Positions 36,172-45,900 of a stretch of 64,000 bases of DNA are shown piece by piece. A program made the translations under genes and the position numbers. The notes beneath the pieces were generated by a model. It had not been told where the DNA came from. It saw nothing but the letters and a program-made list of their open reading frames with translations, and ran no database searches. Source of the DNA: an uncultured Muribaculaceae bacterium (lineage in GTDB: Bacteria; Bacteroidota; Bacteroidia; Bacteroidales; Muribaculaceae); the NCBI GenBank assembly GCA_910588035.1, contig CAJUPY010000003.1, forward strand, positions 1 to 64,000. Reading direction: 5' to 3'. The first letter of the stretch is position 1; each line of letters begins with the position of its first letter.

Positions 36172-36224
36172 GACTGACTGTATGTTTTGTGTTTGATTAA
36201 TCTTTTTTGTTTGAATGTAATAGG

Positions 36225-36232
36225 CAAAAATA
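36225..36232 (-). promoter_or_regulatory. -7 box upstream of dnaN
   Basis: On the minus strand TATTTTTG at 36232-36225 matches TAnnTTTG, 54 bp upstream of the dnaN start and downstream of the efp terminator. No good TTTG is seen at the expected -33 position. Confidence 0.4.
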
Positions 36233-36301
36233 CGATATTTTTTTGACTTATCACGAAATTGACAGTTAAAAATTGTGGTTTCTGTCGCTGTCGGATAAAG
36301 T

Positions 36302-36346
36302 AAAAAACAGAGCCACTTCCGCTAAAGCGGGGATGGCTCTGTTCTT
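36302..36346 (-). terminator. Terminator of efp
   Basis: On the minus strand AACAGAGCCA (36343-36334) pairs with TGGCTCTGTT (36315-36306), enclosing a smaller CCGCTT/AGCGG hairpin, and is followed by a T-run at 36307-36302. It lies just behind the efp stop. Confidence 0.85.
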
Positions 36347-36366
36347 TATGTTGTTCTCGTAAGACG

Positions 36367-36933
36367 TTATGCCTTGATGCGCTCGACGTAAGATCCGTCG
36401 CGGGTGTCGACACGCACTTTGTCGCCGATGTTGCAGAACAGGGGCACGCGTATTTCCGCACCTGTCTCGAGAGTGGCGGGCTTGAGGGTGTTGGTTGCTG
36501 TGTCACCTTTGATACCGGGTTCGGTGTAGGTGATCTCGAGAACGACGTTCATCGGCATCTCGCAGGTCAGAATGGTGTCTGAGGCGGCGTGAACCATTGC
36601 CTCGCAGATGTCACCTTCCTTGAGGAACTGGACACCTTCGATTTGTGTGCCGGGAATAAGAACCTGCTCAAATGTCTCGGTGTGCATGAAGTTGTAGTCA
36701 TCTCCCTCGCGATAGAGGAACTGGTAGGGGCGGCGTTCGATGCGCACTTCCTCGACTTTGACGCCCGAGTTCCAGGTCTTGTCGAGTATGCGGCCGGTTT
36801 TGACATTTTTAAGTTTGGTGCGGACGAAAGCCGGACCTTTGCCCGGTTTCACGTGGAGAAACTCGACAATGAAGAAATAGTTGCCGTCAATGTCGAGACA
36901 CATGCCGTTTTTAAAATCAGCTGTTGTTGCCAT
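36367..36933 (-). CDS. efp: Elongation factor P
   Basis: A 188-residue protein of normal length that relieves ribosome stalling at proline stretches. The N-terminal KOW-like domain has the tip loop FLHVKPGKGPAFVRTKLKN with K32, the residue that can be post-translationally modified in other bacteria. The OB domains end in TGAEIRVPLFCNIGDKVRVDTRDGSYVERIKA. Which modification pathway applies is not visible. It is a single gene with its own promoter and terminator. Confidence 0.97.
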   Translation of the reverse strand: MATTADFKNGMCLDIDGNYFFIVEFLHVKPGKGPAFVRTKLKNVKTGRILDKTWNSGVKVEEVRIERRPYQFLYREGDDYNFMHTETFEQVLIPGTQIEGVQFLKEGDICEAMVHAASDTILTCEMPMNVVLEITYTEPGIKGDTATNTLKPATLETGAEIRVPLFCNIGDKVRVDTRDGSYVERIKA

Positions 36934-37016
36934 AGGAAGATTCGAATCTGTATTTTTTTGTTATGTGATAGTTGTTTTTTTCTAAAGTCGGGCCGACTTA
37001 CTCGGCTAAGACGTTG

Positions 37017-37048
37017 CAAAGTTAGCATATTTTTGCGTCAGATGCAAA
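37017..37048 (-). promoter_or_regulatory. Promoter of efp
   Basis: On the minus strand TTTG (37048-37045) is followed after 20 nt by TAACTTTG (37024-37017), a full Bacteroidota-type match 84 bp upstream of the efp ATG. It overlaps the last codon region before the antiporter stop. Confidence 0.7.
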
Positions 37049-37058
37049 TGTCGAAACA

Positions 37059-39248
37059 TCAGAGCTCGATTTTGTCGCGTCTGTTGTTGTGACGGCCTCT
37101 TTTTTTGATGCCCATGAGAGAACTGATGATTCCACGTAGCTTGACCAGGATCGGTGACGGGGTCGTGGTGATGTCTGACGACAGCGGGTCGACGAATGTC
37201 TCTGCTGACTGATCGTCACCGAATTGCTCGGGATAGATGACCATCAGATTGTTGTTTGAGAAATATTTCTGTAGAAATGAAGGCATCTCGGTCATCGCGC
37301 TCGAATAGCTGACGGCATTGGCGCGTGAGCTTATGACGACAAACAGATCATCGTCAAGAATGCGGTTTGACAACAGAATGAAGTCATCATAGTCGTCGAC
37401 CTGACGATATTCTGACCTGATGCCGATTCTCTCGCGTCGCAGAATAGCCTCGATCAGCTTGTGTTGCGTGCTGTGACAACAAAAAATAATGCGGCATCCG
37501 AGCTGACGGGTGAGGTTTCCAATCGCCACGAGCCAACGGCGGAATCCGGTCTCGAATTCAGCTTTCTCGGGAACGAAGACAACGATGCGCGTGATCGTGT
37601 TTATCGGAATGTAACATCGTGATATGACGACCATGCGGTTGGTCGTTTTCAGCAGCTGGTCTATTTTTGAACCGAAAAAGCTGTCTATGACTGCTGTCTT
37701 GCGGTGCATTCCGAGAATGACGCCGTTGATGTCACGCTCTTCGATTACGTTTACGATTCCGGTGATTGTGTTGAGATCATAACGTTCGATAGGGGTCAGG
37801 TCTATATCTACTGCGGCAGCCGTTTCTCTGGCCAGATCAAGCGAATTGCGCCCTATCGCTTTTGATGTCGGGGTGTTGTCGTTTCTGACGTGGAGCGCGA
37901 AGATCTGAGATTTCTCAGGCCCGTCGCTGTCGTCGGCCGACATCATGTAGAGGGCGAGTTCGACGAGCGGGGTGGCGGTCATCGGATTAGCGATCGGAAC
38001 AAGCATCTTGTCTCCGATTTTTCTCGATTTCTCTTCTTCGTCGTCGCCTTTGTCGAGCATGTCGATTTTGATGCGTGCCGCTGCTGTGGCCGTTACGACC
38101 GGAGCGATTGCGCAAGTTATCAGAATGACAAGGATTGTGCCGTTCAGAATGGTTTCGTCCATCATTCGCGTGCCGTCGCTGTTTAGCATATTGTAGCCGA
38201 TCGTGACAACGGCGAGGGCAACTGCGGTGTGGGCCGTCGTCAGTCCGAACAGCAGCCGTCGCGAGTCGCCGTTCATCCCGTAGATGCGCTGCGCGATCCA
38301 TGCGGCAAGCCACTTCGTTACAAGGGCGATCACAAGCATGTAGGCCGTGGCTATGAGGGTGTCGGTGTTGCCGATCACTTTCAGGTTGATCATCATGCCG
38401 ACCCCGATGAGGAAGTATGGAATGAACAGCGCGTTGCCGACAAACTCGATGCGCCCCATCAGTGAGGATCCCGAAGGAACATAGCGGTTCAGGACGAGTC
38501 CTGCGAAAAATGCACCGAGAACAGCTTCGAGTCCGATAGCATTCGACAGCCACGCCGAGCAGAAGACAAGAGCGAGAATGAAAACAAACTGGGTCACCTT
38601 GTCACTGTAGTTCTTGAAAAACCAACGTGTCAGCCTCGGATAGACATAAAGCACACCAATGCAGTAGACAGCCATTTTTCCAAGCAGTTTCAACTGCTCG
38701 GAGATCTCGAATGATCCGACCTGGTGAATGTTGACCACCGTGCCCAGGACCAGGAGGGCTCCTATGACCGCTATGATCGTGCCGACCACGGCTATGACAA
38801 CCGCCTGGTTTTTGGTGATTCCGAAACGAGCGGCAATGGGGTAGGCGATGAGCGTGTGCGACGCGAACATCGAACCGAGCAACGCGGCCGTGGTGAGCTG
38901 CAGGTTGAGCAGCACCATGCTCGCCGCCGCACCTATTATCATCGGAATGAAAAATGTGAGCAGCCCGAACACCAGTCCACGCTTGAAGTTGAGTTTCAGA
39001 CGATACATGTCTATCTCAAGTCCGGCAAGGAACATGAGATAGAGCAACCCCACCTGGCCGAAGATCTTGAAACTGCTGTCGCTGTCGAGTATGTCAAGCC
39101 CGTAGGGACCGACCACGACCCCGGCGACGATCATGCCTATGATGTGAGGAATATGGAGTTTGGTCAGCAACACCGGCGCAAGCAGAATGATGACCAGGAC
39201 GATGAAGAAAATAGTCACCGGTTCAGTTACGATCGCAAGCGTCAGCAT
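37059..39248 (-). CDS. Cation:proton antiporter (CPA2/KefB-like) with C-terminal USP-like domain
   Basis: A 729-residue membrane protein. Residues about 10-395 form a Na+/H+-exchanger fold with 12-13 helices (HIPHIIGMIVAGVVVGPYGL, FLAGLEIDMYRLK, GLEAVLGAFFAGLVLNRY). The C-terminal 330 residues are soluble and contain a universal-stress-protein-like part (QIFALHVRNDNTPTSKAIGRN, GVILGMHRKTAVIDSFFGSKIDQLL). There is no TrkA-N/RCK domain as in KefB/KefC. It probably exchanges Na+ or K+ for protons, regulated through the USP-like domain. It starts 14 bp after asd on the same strand. Confidence 0.9.
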   Translation of the reverse strand: MLTLAIVTEPVTIFFIVLVIILLAPVLLTKLHIPHIIGMIVAGVVVGPYGLDILDSDSSFKIFGQVGLLYLMFLAGLEIDMYRLKLNFKRGLVFGLLTFFIPMIIGAAASMVLLNLQLTTAALLGSMFASHTLIAYPIAARFGITKNQAVVIAVVGTIIAVIGALLVLGTVVNIHQVGSFEISEQLKLLGKMAVYCIGVLYVYPRLTRWFFKNYSDKVTQFVFILALVFCSAWLSNAIGLEAVLGAFFAGLVLNRYVPSGSSLMGRIEFVGNALFIPYFLIGVGMMINLKVIGNTDTLIATAYMLVIALVTKWLAAWIAQRIYGMNGDSRRLLFGLTTAHTAVALAVVTIGYNMLNSDGTRMMDETILNGTILVILITCAIAPVVTATAAARIKIDMLDKGDDEEEKSRKIGDKMLVPIANPMTATPLVELALYMMSADDSDGPEKSQIFALHVRNDNTPTSKAIGRNSLDLARETAAAVDIDLTPIERYDLNTITGIVNVIEERDINGVILGMHRKTAVIDSFFGSKIDQLLKTTNRMVVISRCYIPINTITRIVVFVPEKAEFETGFRRWLVAIGNLTRQLGCRIIFCCHSTQHKLIEAILRRERIGIRSEYRQVDDYDDFILLSNRILDDDLFVVISSRANAVSYSSAMTEMPSFLQKYFSNNNLMVIYPEQFGDDQSAETFVDPLSSDITTTPSPILVKLRGIISSLMGIKKRGRHNNRRDKIEL

Positions 39249-39262
39249 TGTCGTGAAAGGGT

Positions 39263-40270
39263 TTATCTGTTTCGTAAAATGTATTGGGCAATCTGAACCG
39301 CATTCAGTGCCGCACCCTTCTTTATCTGGTCAGACACTGTCCAGAACGACAGTCCGCACTCGTTTGTCAGATCACGCCGTATGCGCCCTACAAACACAGG
39401 GTCTTCTCCGGCAAGATTGAGCGGCATCGGATAGCTCTTTTCCGACGGATTGTCGATGACAACGACTCCTTCGGCGTTCTCAAATGCCTCGCGGGCCTCG
39501 TCAACGGAGACAGGGCGGAGTGTCTCGACCCAGATAGCCTCGGAGTGGGCACGCATGACCGGAACGCGGACACATGTCGCGCTTACGTCAAGGTCGGGAG
39601 CGTGCATGATTTTTTTTGTCTCATGATACATCTTCATCTCTTCTTTGGTGTATCCGTTGTCGGTGAAGATGTCGATGTGGGGAATGACATTGAACGCAAG
39701 CTGGTGGGCGAATTTGTCGACTGTCGGTTGTTGCCCGTCGACAACCTGGCGTGTCTGCTCGGCGAGTTCGTCCATTGCGGCTGCTCCGGCACCGCTGGCT
39801 GCCTGATAGGTGGCGACATGGACGCGGCTGATTCCGGCGAGATCCATGATCGGTTTGAGGGCGACGACCATTTGTATAGTCGTGCAGTTGGGGTTGGCGA
39901 TGATTCCGCGGGGAGCGTTGAGCGCGTCTGAACCGTTTACTTCCGGAACGACAAGGGGAACGTCGGCCTCCATTCTGAATGCGCTTGAATTGTCAATCAT
40001 TGTGGCTCCGCGGGCGGTTATAGTCCCGGCAAATTCCTTTGAGGTCGATGCACCGGCTGAGGTAAAGGCGAAATCCACACCGCTGAAAAGAGACTCGTCG
40101 TGTGTGAGTTCCTGAACCCTGATCTCCCGGCCTCTGAATGTGTAGACACGTCCTGCGCTGCGCGACGATCCAAACAACAACAGCTCGTCAACAGGAAATT
40201 CCTGCTCGGCGAGAACTCTCATAAATTCCTGGCCAACTGCGCCGCTGGCACCTACGATTGCAACCTTCAT
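39263..40270 (-). CDS. asd: Aspartate-semialdehyde dehydrogenase
   Basis: A 335-residue NADPH enzyme of lysine, threonine and methionine synthesis. The Rossmann start VAIVGASGAVGQEFMRVL at 3-20, SAGASTSKEF, the catalytic cysteine in ANPNCTTIQM (C129), and the RVPVMRAHSEAIWVET block with the active-site histidine are present. It belongs to the Gram-positive-like/short subgroup. Length is normal. Confidence 0.96.
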   Translation of the reverse strand: MKVAIVGASGAVGQEFMRVLAEQEFPVDELLLFGSSRSAGRVYTFRGREIRVQELTHDESLFSGVDFAFTSAGASTSKEFAGTITARGATMIDNSSAFRMEADVPLVVPEVNGSDALNAPRGIIANPNCTTIQMVVALKPIMDLAGISRVHVATYQAASGAGAAAMDELAEQTRQVVDGQQPTVDKFAHQLAFNVIPHIDIFTDNGYTKEEMKMYHETKKIMHAPDLDVSATCVRVPVMRAHSEAIWVETLRPVSVDEAREAFENAEGVVVIDNPSEKSYPMPLNLAGEDPVFVGRIRRDLTNECGLSFWTVSDQIKKGAALNAVQIAQYILRNR

Positions 40271-40316
40271 TTTGAGTAAAAACGCTAAGAGCTTGTTTTA
40301 TGAATTGATTTTTGTG

Positions 40317-40345
40317 CAAATTTACGAAAAATTTCCGTATTTTTG
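40317..40345. promoter_or_regulatory. Divergent -7 boxes between asd and the aminotransferase gene
   Basis: On the minus strand TAAATTTG (40324-40317) faces asd. On the plus strand TATTTTTG (40338-40345) faces the aminotransferase, giving a 36-bp leader. Both match TAnnTTTG; the -33 elements are weak, so strength is uncertain. Confidence 0.5.
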
Positions 40346-40380
40346 CGCTATATATGATAAATCAACAAAACTTAGCCGTT

Positions 40381-41577
40381 ATGTCTTCACATATCTCAGA
40401 ACGCATTCTTGGCCTGTCTCAGTCGCAGACGCTGGCCATGTCTCAAAAAAGTAATGAACTGAAAGCCCGTGGGGTCGACGTGATCAATCTTTCGGTAGGC
40501 GAACCCGACTTCAATACCCCCGAACATATCAAGGAAGCTGCCAAGAAGGCAATCGATGAAAATTTCACTTTCTACAGCCCTGTTCCGGGATATATGTCGT
40601 TGCGCAAGGCCGTGTCTGAAAAACTGGCACGTGAAAACGGCCTGGATTTCGCTCCCGAGCAGATCGTGGTTTCAGGAGGCGCGAAGCAGGCACTCTGCAA
40701 TGTGATTCTCTCGACGATAAACCCCGGCGACGAAGTCATCATTCCGACTCCGGCATGGGTCTCTTATGTTGAAATGGTTAAGCTGGCTGAAGGTAAAAAT
40801 GTGCTTGTGCCGGCTTCGATCGAGCAGAATTTCAAAATCACACCCCAACAGCTCGAGCAGGCCATTACCCCGAAAACACGCATGGTGTTGTTGTGCTCAC
40901 CCTCTAATCCAACCGGAAGCGTCTATTCCCGTGAGGAACTGCAGGGACTTGTTGATGTCATAGCCCGATATCCCGACATTATCGTACTTGCCGATGAGAT
41001 CTATGAACACATAAACTTCACCGGTTCGTTCACTTCGCTTGGCTCATTTCCCGAGATTGCCGGTCGTGTGGTCATAATAAACGGCGTTTCAAAAGCTTAT
41101 GCGATGACAGGCTGGCGCATCGGCTACTGTGCCGCGCCGCTCGACATTGCGAAGGCTGTGACCAAACTGCAGGGACAGTACACCTCCGGCTCGTCGTCAA
41201 TTGCCCAGAAAGCGGCTGAGGCTGCCTATAACGGTCCGCAGGATTGTGTCAGGGAAATGTGTGCCGCGTTCCTCCGCCGCCGCGATCTGGTCGTGTCGCT
41301 GGCACGTGAAATTCCGGGACTGAAGGTGAATGTGCCCGACGGAGCATTCTATCTTTTTCCCGAAGTCTCAAGCTACTTCGGCAAGAAAGCCGGTGACAGG
41401 GTGATTGAAAATGCATCTGACCTGGCTATGTATCTTCTTGAGGATGGCCATGTCGCCACGGTCGCCGGTGACGCTTTCTGTTTGCCCGGATACATAAGAT
41501 TGAGCTACGCCACAAGCGACGGGAATATCGTCAAGGCAATGGCGCGCATCAAGGAGTCTCTGGCTAAACTGTCTTGA
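40381..41577 (+). CDS. Pyridoxal-phosphate aminotransferase, aspartate aminotransferase type (class I)
   Basis: A 398-residue enzyme starting at the ATG at 40381 (MSSHISERILGLSQSQTLAMSQ), the family N-terminus; the 23 upstream codons would overlap the promoter. Class I fold type features: VINLSVGEPDFNTPEHIKEAA, the PNPTG-equivalent CSPSNPTGSVYSRE, DEIYEHI, and the PLP lysine in INGVSKAYAMTGWRIGYC. The C-terminus has GYIRLSYATS with the substrate-binding arginine. It most likely transaminates aspartate with 2-oxoglutarate. It is followed by ftsE, whose start overlaps or closely follows its stop. Confidence 0.93.
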   Translation: MSSHISERILGLSQSQTLAMSQKSNELKARGVDVINLSVGEPDFNTPEHIKEAAKKAIDENFTFYSPVPGYMSLRKAVSEKLARENGLDFAPEQIVVSGGAKQALCNVILSTINPGDEVIIPTPAWVSYVEMVKLAEGKNVLVPASIEQNFKITPQQLEQAITPKTRMVLLCSPSNPTGSVYSREELQGLVDVIARYPDIIVLADEIYEHINFTGSFTSLGSFPEIAGRVVIINGVSKAYAMTGWRIGYCAAPLDIAKAVTKLQGQYTSGSSSIAQKAAEAAYNGPQDCVREMCAAFLRRRDLVVSLAREIPGLKVNVPDGAFYLFPEVSSYFGKKAGDRVIENASDLAMYLLEDGHVATVAGDAFCLPGYIRLSYATSDGNIVKAMARIKESLAKLS

Positions 41578-41588
41578 AAATCAGATTT

Positions 41589-42245
41589 ATGAGCATCATC
41601 AACTATAAAGATGTTGAAATCCTGAGAAAAGAACTCGTCGTGCTCAAACATGTCTCGTTGACTGTTGAGCCCGGCGAGTTCGTATATCTTATCGGAAAGG
41701 TCGGAAGCGGAAAAAGCAGTCTTATGAAATCGATGTACGCCGAAGTTCCTGTTTCGTCGGGAGAGGCATCGGTGCTTGGTTATGACCTTGTCGATTTGCC
41801 GAAGAAAGAGATTCCGTTCCTGCGTCGTAAAATCGGAATCGTGTTTCAGGACTTCCAACTGCTGACTGACCGCACTGTTTATGAAAATCTCAAATTTGTT
41901 CTCGACGCGACCGGATGGAAAGACAAAAACGACATGGAGACCCGCATCGAGGAGGTTCTGAAAGAGGTCGGCATGTTGAACAAATCATATAAGATGCCTC
42001 ACGAACTGTCAGGTGGCGAGCAGCAGCGCATAGTGATCGCTCGCGCCTTGCTCAACCGGCCGAAACTGATTCTGGCCGATGAGCCGACAGGTAATCTCGA
42101 TCCGGCAACAGGCGAACAGATTGTGGCACACTTGCGTGGAATAGCCGGCAACGGAACTGCCGTTGTGATGGCCACACACAATCTGCAACTTGTCGAGCAG
42201 TTTCCGGCAAGAGTGCTGAGATGTGAGGGCAAAAGCCTGTGTTAG
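41589..42245 (+). CDS. ftsE: ABC transporter ATP-binding protein, FtsE-like
   Basis: A 218-residue ATPase starting at the ATG at 41589. Walker A is in LIGKVGSGKSSLMK, the Q-loop in GIVFQDFQLL, signature LSGGEQQRIVIARALL, Walker B LILADEPTGNLD, and the H-loop in MATHNLQL. The size and the DRTVYENLKFVL region match FtsE, which with FtsX activates cell-wall hydrolases at division. No ftsX is adjacent; the next gene on the strand is tamB 687 bp later. A related assignment would be a LolD/MacB-like ATPase. Confidence 0.87.
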   Translation: MSIINYKDVEILRKELVVLKHVSLTVEPGEFVYLIGKVGSGKSSLMKSMYAEVPVSSGEASVLGYDLVDLPKKEIPFLRRKIGIVFQDFQLLTDRTVYENLKFVLDATGWKDKNDMETRIEEVLKEVGMLNKSYKMPHELSGGEQQRIVIARALLNRPKLILADEPTGNLDPATGEQIVAHLRGIAGNGTAVVMATHNLQLVEQFPARVLRCEGKSLC

Positions 42246-42254
42246 AACGGTAGA

Positions 42255-42779
42255 TTAGAAACAGTAACCGATTCCAACGGTTGCCATTGTCGTGTTATAG
42301 TCGTCGATAACCGAATATCTCACGTCGAAATTGAGCCGCAGGGTCGATGTGCATTTCACACTCATGCCGGCTCCGATATTGAGACCGAACCGGTCGGTGC
42401 GTGACGAGACATCGTCGGTGTGTGTGACCGACTTCATCAGCGAGTGGGTGTTCCAGCTCGCGAAACAGAGTCCGGCCATAGGATAGAGTTCCACGCGTTT
42501 CAGTCCGAATGAAAACGGAACCTGGAGATCACAGTTGAGCAGGAATGCGTCGGTGTGTTTGTTGCGGAAGACATATTGGGCACTTGGCGCGACTCTGAAA
42601 TGCTGGCTGAAACGGTAGCTGAAAAACACTCCGGCGACAGCCGACTCATTGTGGCTGTTGTACCCGGCTTGAATCCCGATGACTTTCTCTCCCCTTTGTG
42701 CATCGGCCTCGAACGAGAGGGCTGAAATTGCCGATACCGCGATTATGGCGGCTGCGTGTCGAAATTTGTATCTGAACAT
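42255..42779 (-). CDS. Small outer-membrane beta-barrel protein
   Basis: A 174-residue protein with a signal peptide (about 1-27, ending EADAQ) and alternating hydrophobic strands ending in an aromatic residue (GIGYCF), a typical eight-stranded OmpX/OmpA-like barrel. Segments such as IGIQAGYNSHNESAVAGVFFSYRFSQHFRVAPSAQY look like conserved porin-family repeats. Function is unknown. It is convergent with ftsE and separated from tamB by a promoter region. Confidence 0.75.
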   Translation of the reverse strand: MFRYKFRHAAAIIAVSAISALSFEADAQRGEKVIGIQAGYNSHNESAVAGVFFSYRFSQHFRVAPSAQYVFRNKHTDAFLLNCDLQVPFSFGLKRVELYPMAGLCFASWNTHSLMKSVTHTDDVSSRTDRFGLNIGAGMSVKCTSTLRLNFDVRYSVIDDYNTTMATVGIGYCF

Positions 42780-42802
42780 GAGTTGAAACGTTATTTGAAC
42801 GA

Positions 42803-42834
42803 CAAATTTATGTAATCTGTCTTTTTATAACAAA
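42803..42834 (-). promoter_or_regulatory. Promoter of the small OM barrel gene
   Basis: On the minus strand TTTG (42834-42831) is followed after 20 nt by TAAATTTG (42810-42803), matching the Bacteroidota consensus; the start codon is 24 bp downstream of the box. Confidence 0.7.
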
Positions 42835-42931
42835 AATAAAAAGAAAAATGATTAATTTCGCATGACAAAATTTCTTCCGGCAAGCAAAATCCATTGTTTT
42901 TGCCGTTTGAAAGTCTGAGTCGACATTTTAA

Positions 42932-45900
42932 ATGAAATGGTTCTACCGCATATTCCGCACGGTGTGCGTCACATTGATTGTGGCGGCTATCGTCGTGCCC
43001 ATGTCGCTCTATGTGTTGCTGACTTTGTCGCCGGTGCAGGACGCGATGTGCCGGCGGGCAGGTAAAGAACTGACCGCCCTGCTCGGTGTCAATGTCGAGG
43101 TCGGGGAGATGTCTGTCGCACCGTTCAACAGGGTGACTTTGCGCGATGTGGCGGTCTTCGGCGAGAAAAACGACACGGTGATGAAAGTGCGCCGTCTCGG
43201 CGTAGGGGTCAGATTGAGCACGCTCGGATTCGGTCGGAAAATGGTGATCGACTATGCAGAACTGACCGGACTTGATGTTCGCATCTCGAGAGATTCTGCC
43301 GGTTCGCCACTTAATATCCAACCTATAATCGAGGCTCTCAGGCCCAAGAATAAGACTGACCGGCCGACAGCCTTTGATCTGGCTATAAACACTGTTGTCA
43401 TAAGACGGTCCTCGTTTTCCTATGATGTTAAATCAGAACCTGAGGTTATCGGCCGTTTTGATTCCAACCACGTCGATATAGACGATTTCAGAGCCGACAT
43501 CTCATTGCCGGAGATGAGAAACAACGATTTTGTGATTGATGTGAACCGGATCGCATTCAGTGAAAAGTCGGGTTTTGAGGTCGTTGATCTTCATGGAGAC
43601 TATGTCATCTCCGATTCGCTTCTCTCAGTGAGTGACATGTCGTTGCAACTGAAATCGAGCAAAATCATTTTCGGCGACATCTCGTTGCCACTCGATGGTC
43701 TCGCAAACCTAAAGTCGACGATAGCCGTGACACCTGTCAGGCTGAATCTGAGAAACGGAACGGTTGCCAATCCGGCCGATTTCGCTTGTTTCGAACCGCG
43801 GCTTGCCGATCTTGACATGCCGGTCAATCTCGATGTCGACATAGCCGGTACAACGCGTCGAGCCGACATTGACCACATCGACATCAAAATTCCGTCGCGT
43901 GAGATTTCGGCACGGATTTCTGGAGAGATTGACAGGCTTGATTGCCGTGATTCCCTGTCGGTCAACCTGCCGGTGGTCAGACTGAACGCTCTCGGAGCTG
44001 ATGTCACGGCCATTGTGCGTGCGGTCACTGATTTGTCGCCGGGTGTGGCGCGTGCTATCACCAATGCCGGAAAAGTAAGATTGAGAGCCGATTTTGCCGG
44101 AGTCATGGATCATGGACGCTTGAAAACAGAAGTGGTGACTGATCTTGGCGATGCCATGGTCAAAGCGGTCTACTCCCGCCACGGCAACCTGACAAATATT
44201 GACATGAATTTTGAGACACCTCGGTTTGACATTGCCGCATTGACCGGCGACAAACGCTTCGGTAACGTCATGCTGGCAGCCGGGGCCGAACTCGCTTTCG
44301 CCCGTAAATTGATCAAGGGCAGTGGTGAGGTGAAAGTCACTGAATTTGAATTCAATGGATACCGCTACGGAAACATGCAGGCCGAGGCAATCTACGATAA
44401 AGGCGATTTCACGGCTTCACTGAAAATCAATGATAAAAACGGACACGTCAGCGCGTCAGCTGACGGTCATGTTGGCCATGACGGTTCTACATTCACCGGA
44501 GAGATCAGTGTCGGAGACCTCGACCTCTATGCCATGCATCTGATAAAACGCTATGAAGGCTACCGGCTCTCAGGAAACATTGAGGCTTCCTGTTCAGGGC
44601 GTTCGATTGACGAGTCTGCAATAGGAATAGACGCCCGTAACGTAGCCTTTGTCTCGTCAGACAATCCATCTTTGACAATGAACAGCCTTACTGTCAGGGC
44701 CGATGCCGTAGGTGACGATCCAGGCATAAATCTGAACTCAGACTTTGTCGATGCGACCTTGACAGGTCCATATTCGTGGAAATCGCTTGTGCCGGCTGTC
44801 AACGACATCATGTCGCAGGCATTCCCCGTCTTTTTCAAACCGTCGCCCCTGCTTGCTGCCGGACGTGAGAATCGATTCGAGCTCCACACAGAGGTCAAAT
44901 ACAGTGAGGAACTGAACCGTTTTCTGAATCTTCCGGTCAATCTTATATATCCCGCAAAGATCGATGCGTCACTGAACTCATCTTCCCGCAGCATGTCGCT
45001 GGCTGTCGACATACCCTATCTTCAGCAGAAAGACAAATTGATCGAACAGACCTCACTGCGCTTTGACATCGACTCGATTCAATCGGTAGCGCGGCTTCAC
45101 GCATCGACAACAATGCCGACCGCAAACGGCGGCAACACGATCAACATCGACTGTCTGGGTGCGGCTGACCGTCTCGATTCAGACCTTTCATGGCAAATTG
45201 ACCGTAAACGGCTTTATAAAGGTGATGTCAGTCTGTCGACATTGTTCATGAAAAACGTGAACGGCGATGTGGAGTTTGACGTCAGTGTCAATCCGAGCAA
45301 GTTGATTTTCAATGATACGGCCTGGACGGTAAGTCCGGCCCGCATAACCGTCATGAAAGACAACATCAGAATCAACAATTTCGATGTCAGACGCGACAAT
45401 CAGTTTGTCACGATGTCTGGATCGGTGTCGTCGCTCCCGGAGCATGTGCTTACGCTCAATCTGCTGAACGTGAACCTTGATTATATCTTTGAGTCGCTCG
45501 GCATCGACAAAGCGATGCTTGGTGGTGACGCTTCCGGCACATTCTATGTCTCGCAGCTGTTCTCGAAAGAGCCGAAGATGCTCACACCCGGACTGACGGT
45601 TAAAAACATAAGCTACAATAAAGTCGTGTTTGGCGATGCCTTGGTGCGTAGCCATTGGGACAACGCCACGAAGGGCATAACCCTCGACGCCACGATAGCC
45701 CAGCCGGGTGGAACAAGGTCGGTGATCAATGGTGCGATCTATCCGTTGACCGAATCTCTTGACCTGCATTTCCATGCAAACAAAATCAATGTGGCGTTCC
45801 TGAAACCCTACATGGAAGCATTCACAAGCGACGTCTCGGGACGGGCTTCGGGCTATGCCCACCTGTTCGGAACATTCAAGTACATTGATCTTGAGGGAAA

